DNA from: Humidesulfovibrio sp.
GTDB lineage: Bacteria > Desulfobacterota > Desulfovibrionia > Desulfovibrionales > Desulfovibrionaceae
Assembly (NCBI GenBank): GCA_031292175.1
Contig: JARLHQ010000011.1
Coordinates: forward strand, 1 to 33,083
DNA length: 33,083 nucleotides
Direction: 5' to 3'
Below the pieces are notes generated by a model that was given only the letters and a program-made list of their open reading frames with translations, made no database searches and had not been told where the DNA came from. Position 1 is the stretch's first letter. Each line of letters begins with the position of its first letter. Of the stretch, positions 1 through 6,721 are shown in pieces. Both the position numbers and the translations under genes were made by a program.

Positions 1-1
1 G

Positions 2-145
2 GATTTCGTTCGGGAGTACAACGAAGAGCGGCCCCATGAGTCCCTCGGGGACATGCCGCCAGTGGAATTTGCCGCCCGGAGGGCAGGGGGTACCCCCTGC
101 CCTCCGGCTACCCCAAAACCTCCAACCCAGAGTCTCTACTCATAG
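2..145 (+). pseudogene. IS3-family transposase (OrfB), C-terminal end only
   Basis: The frame from base 2 encodes the terminal 47 residues of an IS3-type DDE transposase and stops with TAG at 143-145. The run YNEERPHESLGDMPPVEFA is the classic end of the integrase-core domain in this family, found just past the catalytic Glu. The rest of the gene lies off the left edge, so completeness cannot be judged. It is entered as a fragment because only the end is visible. A contig often breaks inside a repeated IS, which would explain why the window starts here. Confidence 0.85.
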
Positions 146-171
146 CTGGCCCTAAAACAGGGGACTTTACA
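146..171 (+). mobile_element. Right terminal end of the IS3-like element
   Basis: Directly after the transposase stop comes a short sequence with AGGGGACTTTACA, ending in the CA dinucleotide expected at an IS3-family right end. The left end and its partner repeat are outside the window, so the exact boundary and any target duplication cannot be confirmed. Confidence 0.5.
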
Positions 172-278
172 GACAGCCCCTGCGGATGAGCTCAACACCT
201 CGACGGCCAGAGGATGCACCACTGGCGGTTCCTGTCGCCAGCAGTTGCAACAGATGCCTTGGGGCTGGTGCCCGTTCC

Positions 279-566
279 TCAGTCCTTGATGTCCTGCTTC
301 ATGCGCTCGAAGTCCTCTTTGCTGATCTCACCGCGCGCGTAGCGCTTCTTGAGGATTTCCAGCGCCGACTCCGCCTGCCCACCGCCGGAACGATTGGCGA
401 ACCGGGTGAACAGGACGAAGACCAGGACAAGCAGAAGCATCATGAACAGCCCACCGCCAAGCGGAGACATCATGTGGTAGCCGCCGTACGGTCCATAGCC
501 GGTGCCGTAACCGGAACCATCAGACTGGCAGAGAAAGCCGAGTGACGCCAGGGCATTGATCAGCAT
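279..566 (-). CDS. Small SHOCT-domain membrane protein
   Basis: This 95-residue protein has a Gly/Tyr-rich N-terminal part (about residues 17-40), one strongly hydrophobic helix (about 41-56), and a C-terminal SHOCT motif (about 66-95) with LKKRYARGEISKEDFERMK. SHOCT is a short helical domain, often found at the ends of small bacterial membrane proteins and thought to mediate oligomerisation; its biochemical role is not settled. The start is an ATG at 566 with a GGAG seven bases upstream. It is the last gene of a leftward set with the Met-rich protein and the b-type cytochrome, 87 bases after the former. A link to metal or envelope stress is inferred from those neighbours only. Confidence 0.8.
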   Translation of the reverse strand: MLINALASLGFLCQSDGSGYGTGYGPYGGYHMMSPLGGGLFMMLLLVLVFVLFTRFANRSGGGQAESALEILKKRYARGEISKEDFERMKQDIKD

Positions 567-596
567 AGTGCTCTCCGTGAGGGGGTGCGAGGCAGA

Positions 597-614
597 GGGG
601 GGCGGTCCCCCCCC
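597..614. other. G6/C6 stem-loop between Met-rich gene and SHOCT gene
   Basis: Six Gs at 597-602 can pair with Cs from 607 across a CGGT loop. There is no T-tract on the minus strand, so it is not a convincing terminator. It could act as a pause or mRNA-stability hairpin that lowers expression of the SHOCT gene relative to the Met-rich gene. Confidence 0.3.
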
Positions 615-653
615 TTGCGTGTCGCAGATGAGTGAGGATAGTGAGGATGGCGC

Positions 654-1079
654 TTACTTCGCGCCCTTCTTCAGGTCGAGGTTCATCTGCTTCTTGCCTT
701 CCTTCATCTTCGCGTAGCCTTCCATCATCTGCTTCTTGCCATCCAACATCATTTTTTGGCCATCCATCATCATGGTCTGGCCGCTGCCCATCGTGCCGCC
801 TTTGCCCATCATGGTCTGGCCGTCCATCATCATCTTCTCGCCAGCGGACATGCGCTTGGCGTCCATCATCGTGTTGCCGCCCTGCATCATCATGTTGCCG
901 CCTTTCATCATTACGGCATTGCCTTTGGCGTCCATCATCATGGTCTGGCCGGTGCCCATCATGGTCTGGCCCACGCCGGTGGCGGCCGGGTCAGCGGCGA
1001 AAGAAAGAGCCGGAACGGCCATGGCGACAACGAAAACCGCAGTGCACAGGGACTTTTTGAGGGACATCATCTTCTTCAT
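654..1079 (-). CDS. Methionine-rich exported protein, putative metal (Cu/Ag) binder
   Basis: A 141-residue protein with a clear signal peptide (KK near the N-terminus, hydrophobic core at about 11-27, likely cleavage after SFA at residue 28). I count about 28 methionines in the roughly 113-residue mature part, mostly as MM or MMM clusters in degenerate units such as GQTMMMDG, GNMMMQGG and MMMDAKGN. The mature part has no Cys and no His and ends in a Lys-rich stretch. Clustered methionines outside the cytoplasm are typical of Cu(I)/Ag(I) ligands (as in PcoE/CopB-type regions), so periplasmic metal buffering is the best guess. A role as a methionine sink for oxidants is an alternative. The start ATG has AAGGAG six bases upstream. 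It follows the b-type cytochrome by 42 bases, so co-transcription is likely. Confidence 0.8.
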   Translation of the reverse strand: MKKMMSLKKSLCTAVFVVAMAVPALSFAADPAATGVGQTMMGTGQTMMMDAKGNAVMMKGGNMMMQGGNTMMDAKRMSAGEKMMMDGQTMMGKGGTMGSGQTMMMDGQKMMLDGKKQMMEGYAKMKEGKKQMNLDLKKGAK

Positions 1080-1121
1080 GAAAAACTCCTTCAGGTTGAA
1101 TGTTGAGGGCTGCGGTCTGTT

Positions 1122-2621
1122 TTAGAATATATGGGCGATGATCTTTCCCCCGGCGGCAATGAAGGAAACGAGCAACAGCCCAAAGACACCTGCGTAGAAG
1201 GCGCCTTCGCCCACGAGCCGCTTGCGCTGGTCCGACAAGGGCAGCAGCTCCACCACATAGGGCAGGATGATCAACGGGACGAAGGTGGCAGTGAGGATCA
1301 TGACCATGGCGTTCGCGCCGAACCAGTTCTCGCCCTGGATCAGGAAGTAGATGGGCCAGGGCGGCTTGGTGTACTCAATCCCGGAGAGGGTGGGGATGTT
1401 CGCCAGCCCGCGGACAAAGGGGGCCTCCATCAACCCGCTCTGCACCGAGAGGAGCAGGGTCAGCACCACGGAATATCTGGTCGCCGTCCTCCAGCGGGAC
1501 TCAACCTGCACGTGCACCTTGCGCATCAGCACGTGCATCGCGATGAAAACAGCCATGATGAAGATGGTCGCAATGACATGCAGTGTGGTCAGGCGGATCA
1601 GGGTCAGCTCGCCGGAGAAGAACTGCGAGATGGCGCTGCCCCCGGGAAACAGCCCGAAAGAGAACATCATGTGCTCGAAGCCCTCGATGGCTTCCTGGTC
1701 GCCGCGCATGAAGCTGCCGGAGAGGAAGGCGACCCAGGCCACAGCGCTGGCCACTGCGCCCGTCAGCCAGATAAACTTGCGCTTGCCCAGGAACGTGTGC
1801 GTGGAGATGGTCCGGGCCGCATGCAGCAGCATCAGCCAGATGAAGACCTCGCTGGACCAGTTGTGCAGGTTCCTGAAGAAGGCCAGGGCATGGTTGGCCG
1901 TCATGGCCTCGACGCTGGCGTAGACTCCCGTGGAGGTAGGCATGAAGAAGAACGTGATGATAATGCCGGACGGGATGACCAGAGCGCACAGGATGATGCC
2001 CGTCAACGTTCCCAGGGCGTGCCAGTCAATGGCCGCGCGTAGCTTCCTGGTGATGGGCTCAAGCTTCTCGATCTTGGCGTAGGCCAAATAGGCAAGCAGG
2101 AAGGTCAACGCGAAGAAGGCGAAGCGGACCTGGTCCAGCTTGCCCTTGCTCATGGCCTCCGTGGACACCCGTTCCTTGAAATCCTTCAACTGCACCGGGT
2201 CAATGGCCCCTTCACGCTTTGCCAGCCCGATGTAGCCGACACCCGGAACGCCGTGGCCATGCCCGGCGTTGGCGCCATGCTGCTCCGAGCCGCCCATGTC
2301 CATGCCTTCCATGGCCGGTTCCTCGTGCGCATCTTGGGCGACAGCGCCTTGCGGGGCATGCTCCGCCTCCGTGGCGTTGTGCGTCTCAGCCGCTTGCTGG
2401 TGCGCGGGCTTGGCCGCAGGGGCCGTCTTGATCTGTTTCGCCGCCGGGACGCTGCTCTCCATGCCCGCCATGGAGGCATCCTTGGCTTGGGCGGCGGGGG
2501 CGTCCATCTTCATGTCGCCAGACGCTGGGTTGGCGGCCAGGGTGCGGCCGGGAACGATGGCAAAGACGGTGATAGCGGCAGCGGTCAGCAGGAACCTTCG
2601 GAAAGTGGGCATTTTTCTCAT
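1122..2621 (-). CDS. Cytochrome b/b6-type membrane protein with Met/His-rich exported leader
   Basis: A 499-residue protein with a signal-like segment (about 8-30), then a roughly 100-residue polar Ala/Met/His-rich stretch. That stretch contains GMDMGG and GHGHG (about 103-124). About eight membrane helices follow from residue 164. His253/His267 and His348/His363 have the 13- and 14-residue spacings of the two bis-His b-hemes in the cytochrome b four-helix bundle. The segment KPPWPIYF near 419-426 sits where subunit IV carries PEWY. It therefore looks like a fused cytochrome b6/subunit IV quinone-oxidising or -reducing protein, but no Rieske protein or c-type cytochrome is encoded nearby. The start was moved to the ATG at 2621 because AGGAG lies seven bases upstream; an in-frame start at 2693 lacks this. 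The neighbours suggest metal-related electron transfer, but the substrate is unknown. Confidence 0.85.
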   Translation of the reverse strand: MRKMPTFRRFLLTAAAITVFAIVPGRTLAANPASGDMKMDAPAAQAKDASMAGMESSVPAAKQIKTAPAAKPAHQQAAETHNATEAEHAPQGAVAQDAHEEPAMEGMDMGGSEQHGANAGHGHGVPGVGYIGLAKREGAIDPVQLKDFKERVSTEAMSKGKLDQVRFAFFALTFLLAYLAYAKIEKLEPITRKLRAAIDWHALGTLTGIILCALVIPSGIIITFFFMPTSTGVYASVEAMTANHALAFFRNLHNWSSEVFIWLMLLHAARTISTHTFLGKRKFIWLTGAVASAVAWVAFLSGSFMRGDQEAIEGFEHMMFSFGLFPGGSAISQFFSGELTLIRLTTLHVIATIFIMAVFIAMHVLMRKVHVQVESRWRTATRYSVVLTLLLSVQSGLMEAPFVRGLANIPTLSGIEYTKPPWPIYFLIQGENWFGANAMVMILTATFVPLIILPYVVELLPLSDQRKRLVGEGAFYAGVFGLLLVSFIAAGGKIIAHIF

Positions 2622-2771
2622 AAGGCAACTCCTGTGAAGCTGTTGGTTGGGCAAGCTGCTCCGAGGCTGTTTGAGTTGGAGATCAAGCCGCACGGCCTGG
2701 AAAGAGGCTTCTACAGTATGCCTATACGCTCGCGCAGAAAAAACGCCAGTGTAAACGGATCAAGCCATCAC

Positions 2772-2903
2772 GACGCCATGACTACGACTCGCCCGTATCG
2801 CAAGGCGCTCACGAAGGAAGGGGCCAGCACTGAGCTGCTCAAGCTGCAAGACCAGCAGTGGGATGGCAAGGTGGTCGAGGCGTTTCTGTCCAGCCGGAAG
2901 TAG
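2772..2903 (+). pseudogene. HD-GYP phosphodiesterase, C-terminal remnant
   Basis: The frame beginning DAMTTTRPYRKAL and ending VVEAFLSSRK-stop is the characteristic last part of an HD-GYP domain, which hydrolyses cyclic di-GMP. Only about 43 residues remain. Upstream in this frame there is no further HD-GYP homology: the HD and GYP catalytic motifs are gone and the sequence becomes the promoter side of the divergent cytochrome gene. The junction is abrupt, at the D of the DAM motif, so this is a deletion or insertion scar rather than a functional gene. Confidence 0.7.
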
Positions 2904-3103
2904 GGAAGGCTATGGCAGACAAGTTCCGGGCCTTCCTGTTTTGCCCCCCCTGGCCTGCTCACGTGAGGGCAATTCCTGGCGCACACATGTGAGGGGGCAT
3001 GATGTTGATCCCCCCGCGCCTCTCCTGCCCCCCTGAGGAAGCGTTGGAATCGCTCCATTGGTGAGCATCGGTCCACGGGGCCCTTTTACCCGCTCTCGCA
3101 GAG

Positions 3104-3139
3104 GCTTGTGGACTTAAAAATATTGGCTAGATAATCTTT
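3104..3139 (+). repeat. Partial, degenerate copy of the ssrA downstream flank (copy C)
   Basis: The 11 bases CTTGTGGACTT are identical to 13646-13656 next to ssrA, and the following ~24 bases align with about 30 of 35 identities overall (AAAAT, TTG, CT, GA and ATCTTT preserved). The copy is in the same orientation as those at 4695 and 13619. It lacks both the terminator hairpin and the tmRNA 3' end. It is probably the oldest footprint of integration at ssrA. Confidence 0.55.
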
Positions 3140-3157
3140 AGAAAATATCTAGATAAT
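3127..3157 (+). repeat. Pair of 9-bp direct repeats CTAGATAAT
   Basis: CTAGATAAT occurs at 3127-3135 and again at 3149-3157, 22 bases apart (about two helical turns), in an AT-rich patch. Two-turn spacing suits a dimeric DNA-binding protein, for example at an attachment-site arm or operator, but no matching regulator or recombinase is present. Confidence 0.4.
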
Positions 3158-3327
3158 ACCGCTTGCGATGTATTACACTGAAATGATGTGCTTTATTTAG
3201 CGTGAGGAATTGTGCTGTCACCCAGAGAAGTCCCCAGGCAGAGCAGGGGGGCGCTTCTTTGCTCCGTGTGGAATAGCGAAACCGCCTCTTTGACTGACCA
3301 CCGACAATGAGCCTCTGCCAAGCTCAA

Positions 3328-4404
3328 TCAGTGCGCAAGCGCCTGGCGGATGGCTGGAAGCATGGCTTGAGCCAGTGCTTCGCGGCCCTGGTCCGTGTTG
3401 TGGATTCCATCGGGCTCATACGCGGTGAAGTCGCGGTCCACGAACACATTGCGCAGGTTCACAAAATATGGGCGGTCGCTGAGAGACGCCTGCATGGCCT
3501 CGTACATCCGACTGAAATTGGTGCGCATGACTGACAACAACTTCATGCGCCGGGCGAGTCCGTCCTCGGGAATGCCCTTTCCCGGCGCTTCCTGCCAAGC
3601 CACGGGTTGTAAGAACGCCAGAAACCGAGCATTTGTTCCATGTGAGATACGGTTCACATAATCATAACGGCTGCGCATAGCCTGGCCGACCTGTCCTGGA
3701 AGGGGCGAATCCGCCCCGACCTCCGCCAGGGCATAGGTGAGCCGGGAATACAGCTCCCACGTGAAGGAGGCATACGCCGCCGCGATCAGCGGCTTGAGCA
3801 CGCCAAATGGAGTGCTCCAGTAGCTTTCCACGTAGCCCTTTATGCGTGCGTAACCTTCGTGGGCGTTGGCGTTGCGGGCCAAGATGGCGTAGCTGGCGTC
3901 ATTCGCTCCATCAAGAAACACGATGAGGTCGGGCCAGCGCTCGCGCTCCAGTTGGGCTTTTTGCAGTTGCTGCACCTCTTGCAAGGTGTTGAAGGAATTC
4001 ACCCCAAGATTGAGGCACACGCACGGGATGTCCTTGCTCAGTTCGCGGCAAATAATGCTGGGCAGGGTGTGGGCGGCGTCCGTGCTATCCCCGCGCATGG
4101 TGGAACCGCCAAGAAACCATATGACCCGCTTCGCCCCGGGCTTCGTGGCCGGAGCGGGCGTGGTTTCTCGCAGCCCCTCGGCGGAAGTGTAGAGGGTGTA
4201 GCTGTCGTAAACAATGCGGCTGCCCTCGCGTGATTGGCCGTAAATGGCGTAGTTCATGACTGTGATAACCACGCAACAGCTGATCTCAAGCATGATCACG
4301 GCCAGGGCAAGCAGGCGCAGCACACGCCAGATGACACCAAGTGAACGGAACAGAGTTCCTGGACGGCGTGGCGGTATGGCATTGGGGCTCTGTGGATCGG
4401 GCAT
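3328..4404 (-). CDS. Membrane-anchored SGNH/GDSL-type hydrolase
   Basis: A 358-residue protein with one N-terminal membrane segment (about 28-50) and a periplasmic SGNH fold. Block I is FLGGST with the nucleophile Ser101. Block II glycine is near Gly134 (LNLGVNS). Block III is GAND with Asn168. Block V is DGIH with Asp332/His335. The family contains esterases and acetyl-transfer or deacetylation enzymes acting on cell-surface polysaccharides; the substrate cannot be told here. The start was set to the ATG at 4404 because GGGGAG lies six bases upstream; a TTG seven codons earlier is possible but poorer. It stands alone between two ssrA-like repeats, so it may be the remaining cargo of an old insertion. 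Confidence 0.8.
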   Translation of the reverse strand: MPDPQSPNAIPPRRPGTLFRSLGVIWRVLRLLALAVIMLEISCCVVITVMNYAIYGQSREGSRIVYDSYTLYTSAEGLRETTPAPATKPGAKRVIWFLGGSTMRGDSTDAAHTLPSIICRELSKDIPCVCLNLGVNSFNTLQEVQQLQKAQLERERWPDLIVFLDGANDASYAILARNANAHEGYARIKGYVESYWSTPFGVLKPLIAAAYASFTWELYSRLTYALAEVGADSPLPGQVGQAMRSRYDYVNRISHGTNARFLAFLQPVAWQEAPGKGIPEDGLARRMKLLSVMRTNFSRMYEAMQASLSDRPYFVNLRNVFVDRDFTAYEPDGIHNTDQGREALAQAMLPAIRQALAH

Positions 4405-4451
4405 AATGCACTCCCCTGATTGCAAATCTTTTGATGTAAATATCCAAACGA

Positions 4452-4480
4452 GCTATAAAATACCCCCCAAGGCAAAGCAA
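4452..4480 (-). promoter_or_regulatory. Possible sigma-70 promoter for the SGNH hydrolase gene
   Basis: Read on the minus strand, TTGCTT and TATAGC are 17 bases apart, about 50 bases upstream of the start codon. The -35 box is weak (three of six), so this is tentative. Confidence 0.3.
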
Positions 4481-4694
4481 GCGCCTCCCATCTTGGTAAT
4501 GGGTATCCGACTTTTTCCTTCATGGCGCGCATGAGGCCCTCGCCCATTCCGTAGCGGTCCAGTGCCGTGGAGTCTCGCGTGTGTCCGCCGGATTGATCTT
4601 TGTCCGTTATATGGTCACGAGCGCAGGATGGTACCGGGGAAGCACCACCATGTGGGAGCCGGTCACACCCTATTGGCCAGCATCGGGTCCACTG

Positions 4695-4782
4695 CAAACA
4701 GGAAACCCCGCTTTCGCGGGGTGTTGTGGACTTCAACATTCTTGGCTGGACGATCTTTGGGTGGGGCGGAGAGAAATTCGAC
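4695..4782 (+). repeat. Degenerate duplicate of the ssrA 3' end and terminator (copy A, att-like)
   Basis: About 88 bases align with 13619-13704 in the same orientation at roughly 85 percent identity by eye. The copy contains the same terminator hairpin (4705-4722), the same GTTGTGGACTT spacer, and then a counterpart of the last ~23 bases of tmRNA. On the minus strand that counterpart is TTCGA, CTCTCCGCC and CCACC, i.e. the T-loop, acceptor strand and near-CCA. It diverges immediately beyond, where the tmRNA body would continue. That is the structure left when an element integrates within the tmRNA T-arm. The encoded CCA has decayed. Confidence 0.7.
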
Positions 4783-4826
4783 GCCTTGATGCCCAGCAGT
4801 GCTAACTCGCTATATTTGTAGATTAT

Positions 4827-4863
4827 CAAAAGACGATCGAAAGCTCTATGTGACCGTCTTTTG
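4827..4863. repeat. 9-bp inverted repeat in the sigma-operon leader
   Basis: CAAAAGACG at 4827-4835 is perfectly complementary to CGTCTTTTG at 4855-4863, with a 19-base loop. It lies just inside the left att-like repeat. It could be a recombinase or regulator site, or a weak hairpin; there is no clear terminator T-tract. Confidence 0.4.
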
Positions 4864-5096
4864 GTGACGCGGCAAGGGAGCCAAGTTGGATTTTCGTGAG
4901 GAGCCACGGTTCGGTTCCCCGCTAACCGTCCTACCCAAGCCAGCGAGTCCGTCAACCGCTGGCGGGCCTTCCTTCAAGAAGTCCTTGTCCCTGAGGAAAA
5001 CAGTGGGGTACGTGTCCTTGCAGATTGACGGTGCGTGGCGCTCTCGTCACCTGGTTGTGCTGTTCCACCTGTTCATGCGGGCAAGGTCCTTGTGCC

Positions 5097-5687
5097 ATGG
5101 GTACGCGTCCTGATGGTTCCTGTTCAAGCGAAGAGCTGATGCATCGGGTGGCCCTTGGCGACCAGCAAGCCTTCGCCGCGCTCATGGCGCGTCACCAGGA
5201 CCGGGTCATGGCCGTGGCCTATCGCTTCCTCGGCAGCCGTCAGGAGGCCGAGGATCTGGCGCAGGAGGTCTTCCTGCGGGTCTGGCGCGCCGCGCCGTCC
5301 TACCAGGCCAGCGCCCGGTTCACCACTTGGCTCTATGCCATTACCGCCAACCGCTGCAAAAGCGTCCTGCGTTCGTTCTGGCGCACGGGTGTGCTGCTCC
5401 TTGGGGCCTTCGACGACGAGGAGGCCGAACAGGCCGGGTTTGCGGATCCCCGCCGTTCGCCTTCTCCCGAGGACATGGCCTTGGGCGCCGAACGCGCCCG
5501 GCAGGTGGTTGCCGCGCTTCAGTCTCTGCCGAAGACCCAGCGTCTGGCCACCATCCTGCTCCGCTACGAGGGCCTGTCCTACGCCGAGATCGCCGATGTC
5601 CTGGGGGTAAGCGTTCCCGCCGTGGAGTCGCTTCTTGTCCGGGCCAAGCGCAGTTTGGAAAAAAAGTTACGCCCGCATCAAAAATGA
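5097..5687 (+). CDS. ECF-family RNA polymerase sigma factor
   Basis: A 196-residue ECF sigma factor. The sigma-2 domain covers about 26-92, with the core-binding/-10 region DLAQEVFLRVWRAA near 53-66 and FTTWLYAITANRC after it. The linker is acidic. Sigma-4 (about 133-190) carries LPKTQRLATILLRYEGLSYAEIADVLGVSVPAVESLL as a helix-turn-helix (cited here only as the span 140-176). The start was set to the ATG at 5097; an in-frame upstream ATG at 5025 would add 24 residues unlike the family. It is followed by a zinc-finger anti-sigma gene and a periplasmic sensor gene, the arrangement of the CnrYXH metal-response system. It very likely drives its own operon. Confidence 0.88.
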   Translation: MGTRPDGSCSSEELMHRVALGDQQAFAALMARHQDRVMAVAYRFLGSRQEAEDLAQEVFLRVWRAAPSYQASARFTTWLYAITANRCKSVLRSFWRTGVLLLGAFDDEEAEQAGFADPRRSPSPEDMALGAERARQVVAALQSLPKTQRLATILLRYEGLSYAEIADVLGVSVPAVESLLVRAKRSLEKKLRPHQK

Positions 5688-5765
5688 CCGCAGGTTTTCC
5701 GTCTCCCATGGGTTTCACTGTTTAGCAACCGGGCAGCACCGCTGTCTGGTGAAGGAGTCGCCGTC

Positions 5766-6251
5766 ATGTCCACGCCCGCCGCAGAATTTGGTTGCCATCA
5801 GGCCCGCCAGTGCTTCAGCGCCTTGCAGGACAAGGAATTGCCCAAGGACCGCCAGCTTCTGCTGGAGGCCCACCTGGAGTACTGCCCGGCCTGCCGGGCG
5901 GAATATGACCGCCTGGAGGCTGTCTGGGAAGCGCTAGGCGAACTGCCCGCGCCATTCGCGCCCGCTGCCTTTGCCGGCCAGGTGTTGGAACGCCTTGAGG
6001 CTGATCGGCACTGCCTGAATGTGCTGCGGCTCCTGCCCAGGTTTGCGCCCTCGGTTGCGGTCCTGGGGGCCATGCTGCTGCTGGGCTTGGCGACCGGAGG
6101 CTTCCTGGGCCATGCCGTGTTGCCGGGCCAGGAGGCGCTCCCGCTGGCGGACTCCGGCAGCACCCTGCAGACCCTGGACGTCTTCGCCCCCGCCCCGCAC
6201 GGAACCTTGGCTCACGGCTACCTGCAACTGGCCGGACTTGAAGGACGGTAG
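5766..6251 (+). CDS. Anti-sigma factor with zinc-finger (ZAS/zf-HC2) domain
   Basis: A 161-residue protein with a cytoplasmic N-terminal domain carrying His36-x3-Cys40-x2-Cys43 (HLEYCPAC), the hallmark of zinc-binding anti-sigma domains that sequester ECF sigma factors. A single membrane helix spans about 94-118, followed by a short periplasmic tail of about 40 residues. It follows the sigma gene by 78 bases and precedes the sensor gene by 3. Inferred role: hold the sigma factor inactive at the membrane until the sensor in the periplasm signals. The short tail suggests signalling through protein contact rather than an extended proteolysis domain. Confidence 0.85.
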   Translation: MSTPAAEFGCHQARQCFSALQDKELPKDRQLLLEAHLEYCPACRAEYDRLEAVWEALGELPAPFAPAAFAGQVLERLEADRHCLNVLRLLPRFAPSVAVLGAMLLLGLATGGFLGHAVLPGQEALPLADSGSTLQTLDVFAPAPHGTLAHGYLQLAGLEGR

Positions 6252-6254
6252 AGC

Positions 6255-6707
6255 ATGAAGAGCAAGTTCCCGGCCTACCTGCTGGTCCTGTCTCTGGCGC
6301 TCAACGCGGGCGTCCTCGGCACCCTGGCCTACCGGTATTTTACCGCTCCGCCCCTGGCCCCGCACACCTGTCCCTTCGCCAGCGACCAACAACATCTGTA
6401 CGACTTGCTCGGGCTGTCCTCTGAGCAGCGCGCCGCCCTGGACCCCATGGCTGTGTCGTTCCATGCCAACCTGCGGGAGTTGCAGGCCTCCGCAGGCGAA
6501 CAGCGTGATGCGCTTCTGACCCTCATGGAGCAGGAGCATCTGGACATCCGCGGCATCCGCGAAGCCCACACTGAACTCAACGCGCGGCAGGCAAAGGTTC
6601 AGAATGCCGTGATGGGGCACCTCCTTGAGGTCAAGCGCGTTTTGACCCCGGCGCAGCAGAAGGTGTTTTTTCAACTTGTGCGCCAGACCTTGAACCTGAC
6701 AAACTGA
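6255..6707 (+). CDS. CnrX/Spy-like periplasmic heavy-metal sensor
   Basis: A 150-residue protein with an N-terminal membrane anchor (about 7-26) and an all-helical periplasmic domain. LGLSSEQRAAL (52-62) and LTPAQQKVFFQL (130-141) are the paired LTxxQ-type motifs of the Spy/CpxP/CnrX superfamily. Candidate metal ligands in the periplasmic part include His37, Cys39, His47, His70, His95, His105 and His122; Cys39 in PHTCP is notable. In CnrX of Cupriavidus, metal binding releases the membrane-bound anti-sigma factor, and the gene order sigma/anti-sigma/sensor supports the same logic here. The metal is not predictable. The ATG lies 3 bases after the anti-sigma stop. A general envelope-stress chaperone is the alternative. 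Confidence 0.8.
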   Translation: MKSKFPAYLLVLSLALNAGVLGTLAYRYFTAPPLAPHTCPFASDQQHLYDLLGLSSEQRAALDPMAVSFHANLRELQASAGEQRDALLTLMEQEHLDIRGIREAHTELNARQAKVQNAVMGHLLEVKRVLTPAQQKVFFQLVRQTLNLTN

Positions 6708-6721
6708 ACCAGAGGTGCTTG

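Larger units (their letters stand above)
2904..3327. other. Non-coding stretch between the HD-GYP remnant and the SGNH gene
   Basis: No convincing gene is seen. The left half is C-rich with two short palindromes (TCACGTGA at 2959-2966 and CACATGTG at 2984-2991), each followed by GAGGG or similar. From about 3110 to 3210 it turns AT-rich and contains the partial ssrA-flank repeat described separately. A minus-strand open frame covers 2768-3076 but resembles nothing and overlaps the HD-GYP remnant. Confidence 0.6.
4405..5096. other. Long non-coding stretch holding an ssrA-like repeat and a stem-loop
   Basis: No gene can be supported here. Several open frames exist on both strands, including one of about 219 codons on the minus strand, but none shows a domain, a good ribosome binding site or sensible composition. 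Contents: a weak promoter for the SGNH gene, the ssrA 3'-end copy at 4695-4782, a 9-bp inverted repeat at 4827-4863, and the leader of the sigma-factor operon. A sigma-70-like or ECF-like promoter for that operon could not be fixed with confidence. Confidence 0.6.

Noticed and set aside
632..1125. Plus-strand frames rich in Ser/Cys or His across the Met-rich gene
   Set aside because: They are complements of the Met codon clusters (ATG repeated gives CAT); the minus-strand frame has the signal peptide and ribosome binding site.
2959..2991. Two short palindromes, TCACGTGA and CACATGTG
   Set aside because: They are too short and unmatched to a regulator; a chance occurrence is likely.
2768..3076. 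102-codon minus-strand frame
   Set aside because: It is antisense to the HD-GYP remnant and has no recognisable feature or ribosome binding site.
4296..4955. 219-codon minus-strand frame upstream of the SGNH gene
   Set aside because: It overlaps the N-terminal coding part of the SGNH gene in another frame and crosses the ssrA-like repeat; no motif, no good start signal.
4898..5024. Plus-strand fragment reading SVNRWRAFLQEVLVPEE before a TGA
   Set aside because: It looks protein-like and might be a remnant of a gene disrupted at the island edge, but it has no start and I could not tie it to any family.
5025..5030. TTGACG as a -35 box for the sigma-factor operon
   Set aside because: No acceptable -10 element lies 16-18 bases downstream, and an ECF-dependent promoter could not be matched either.
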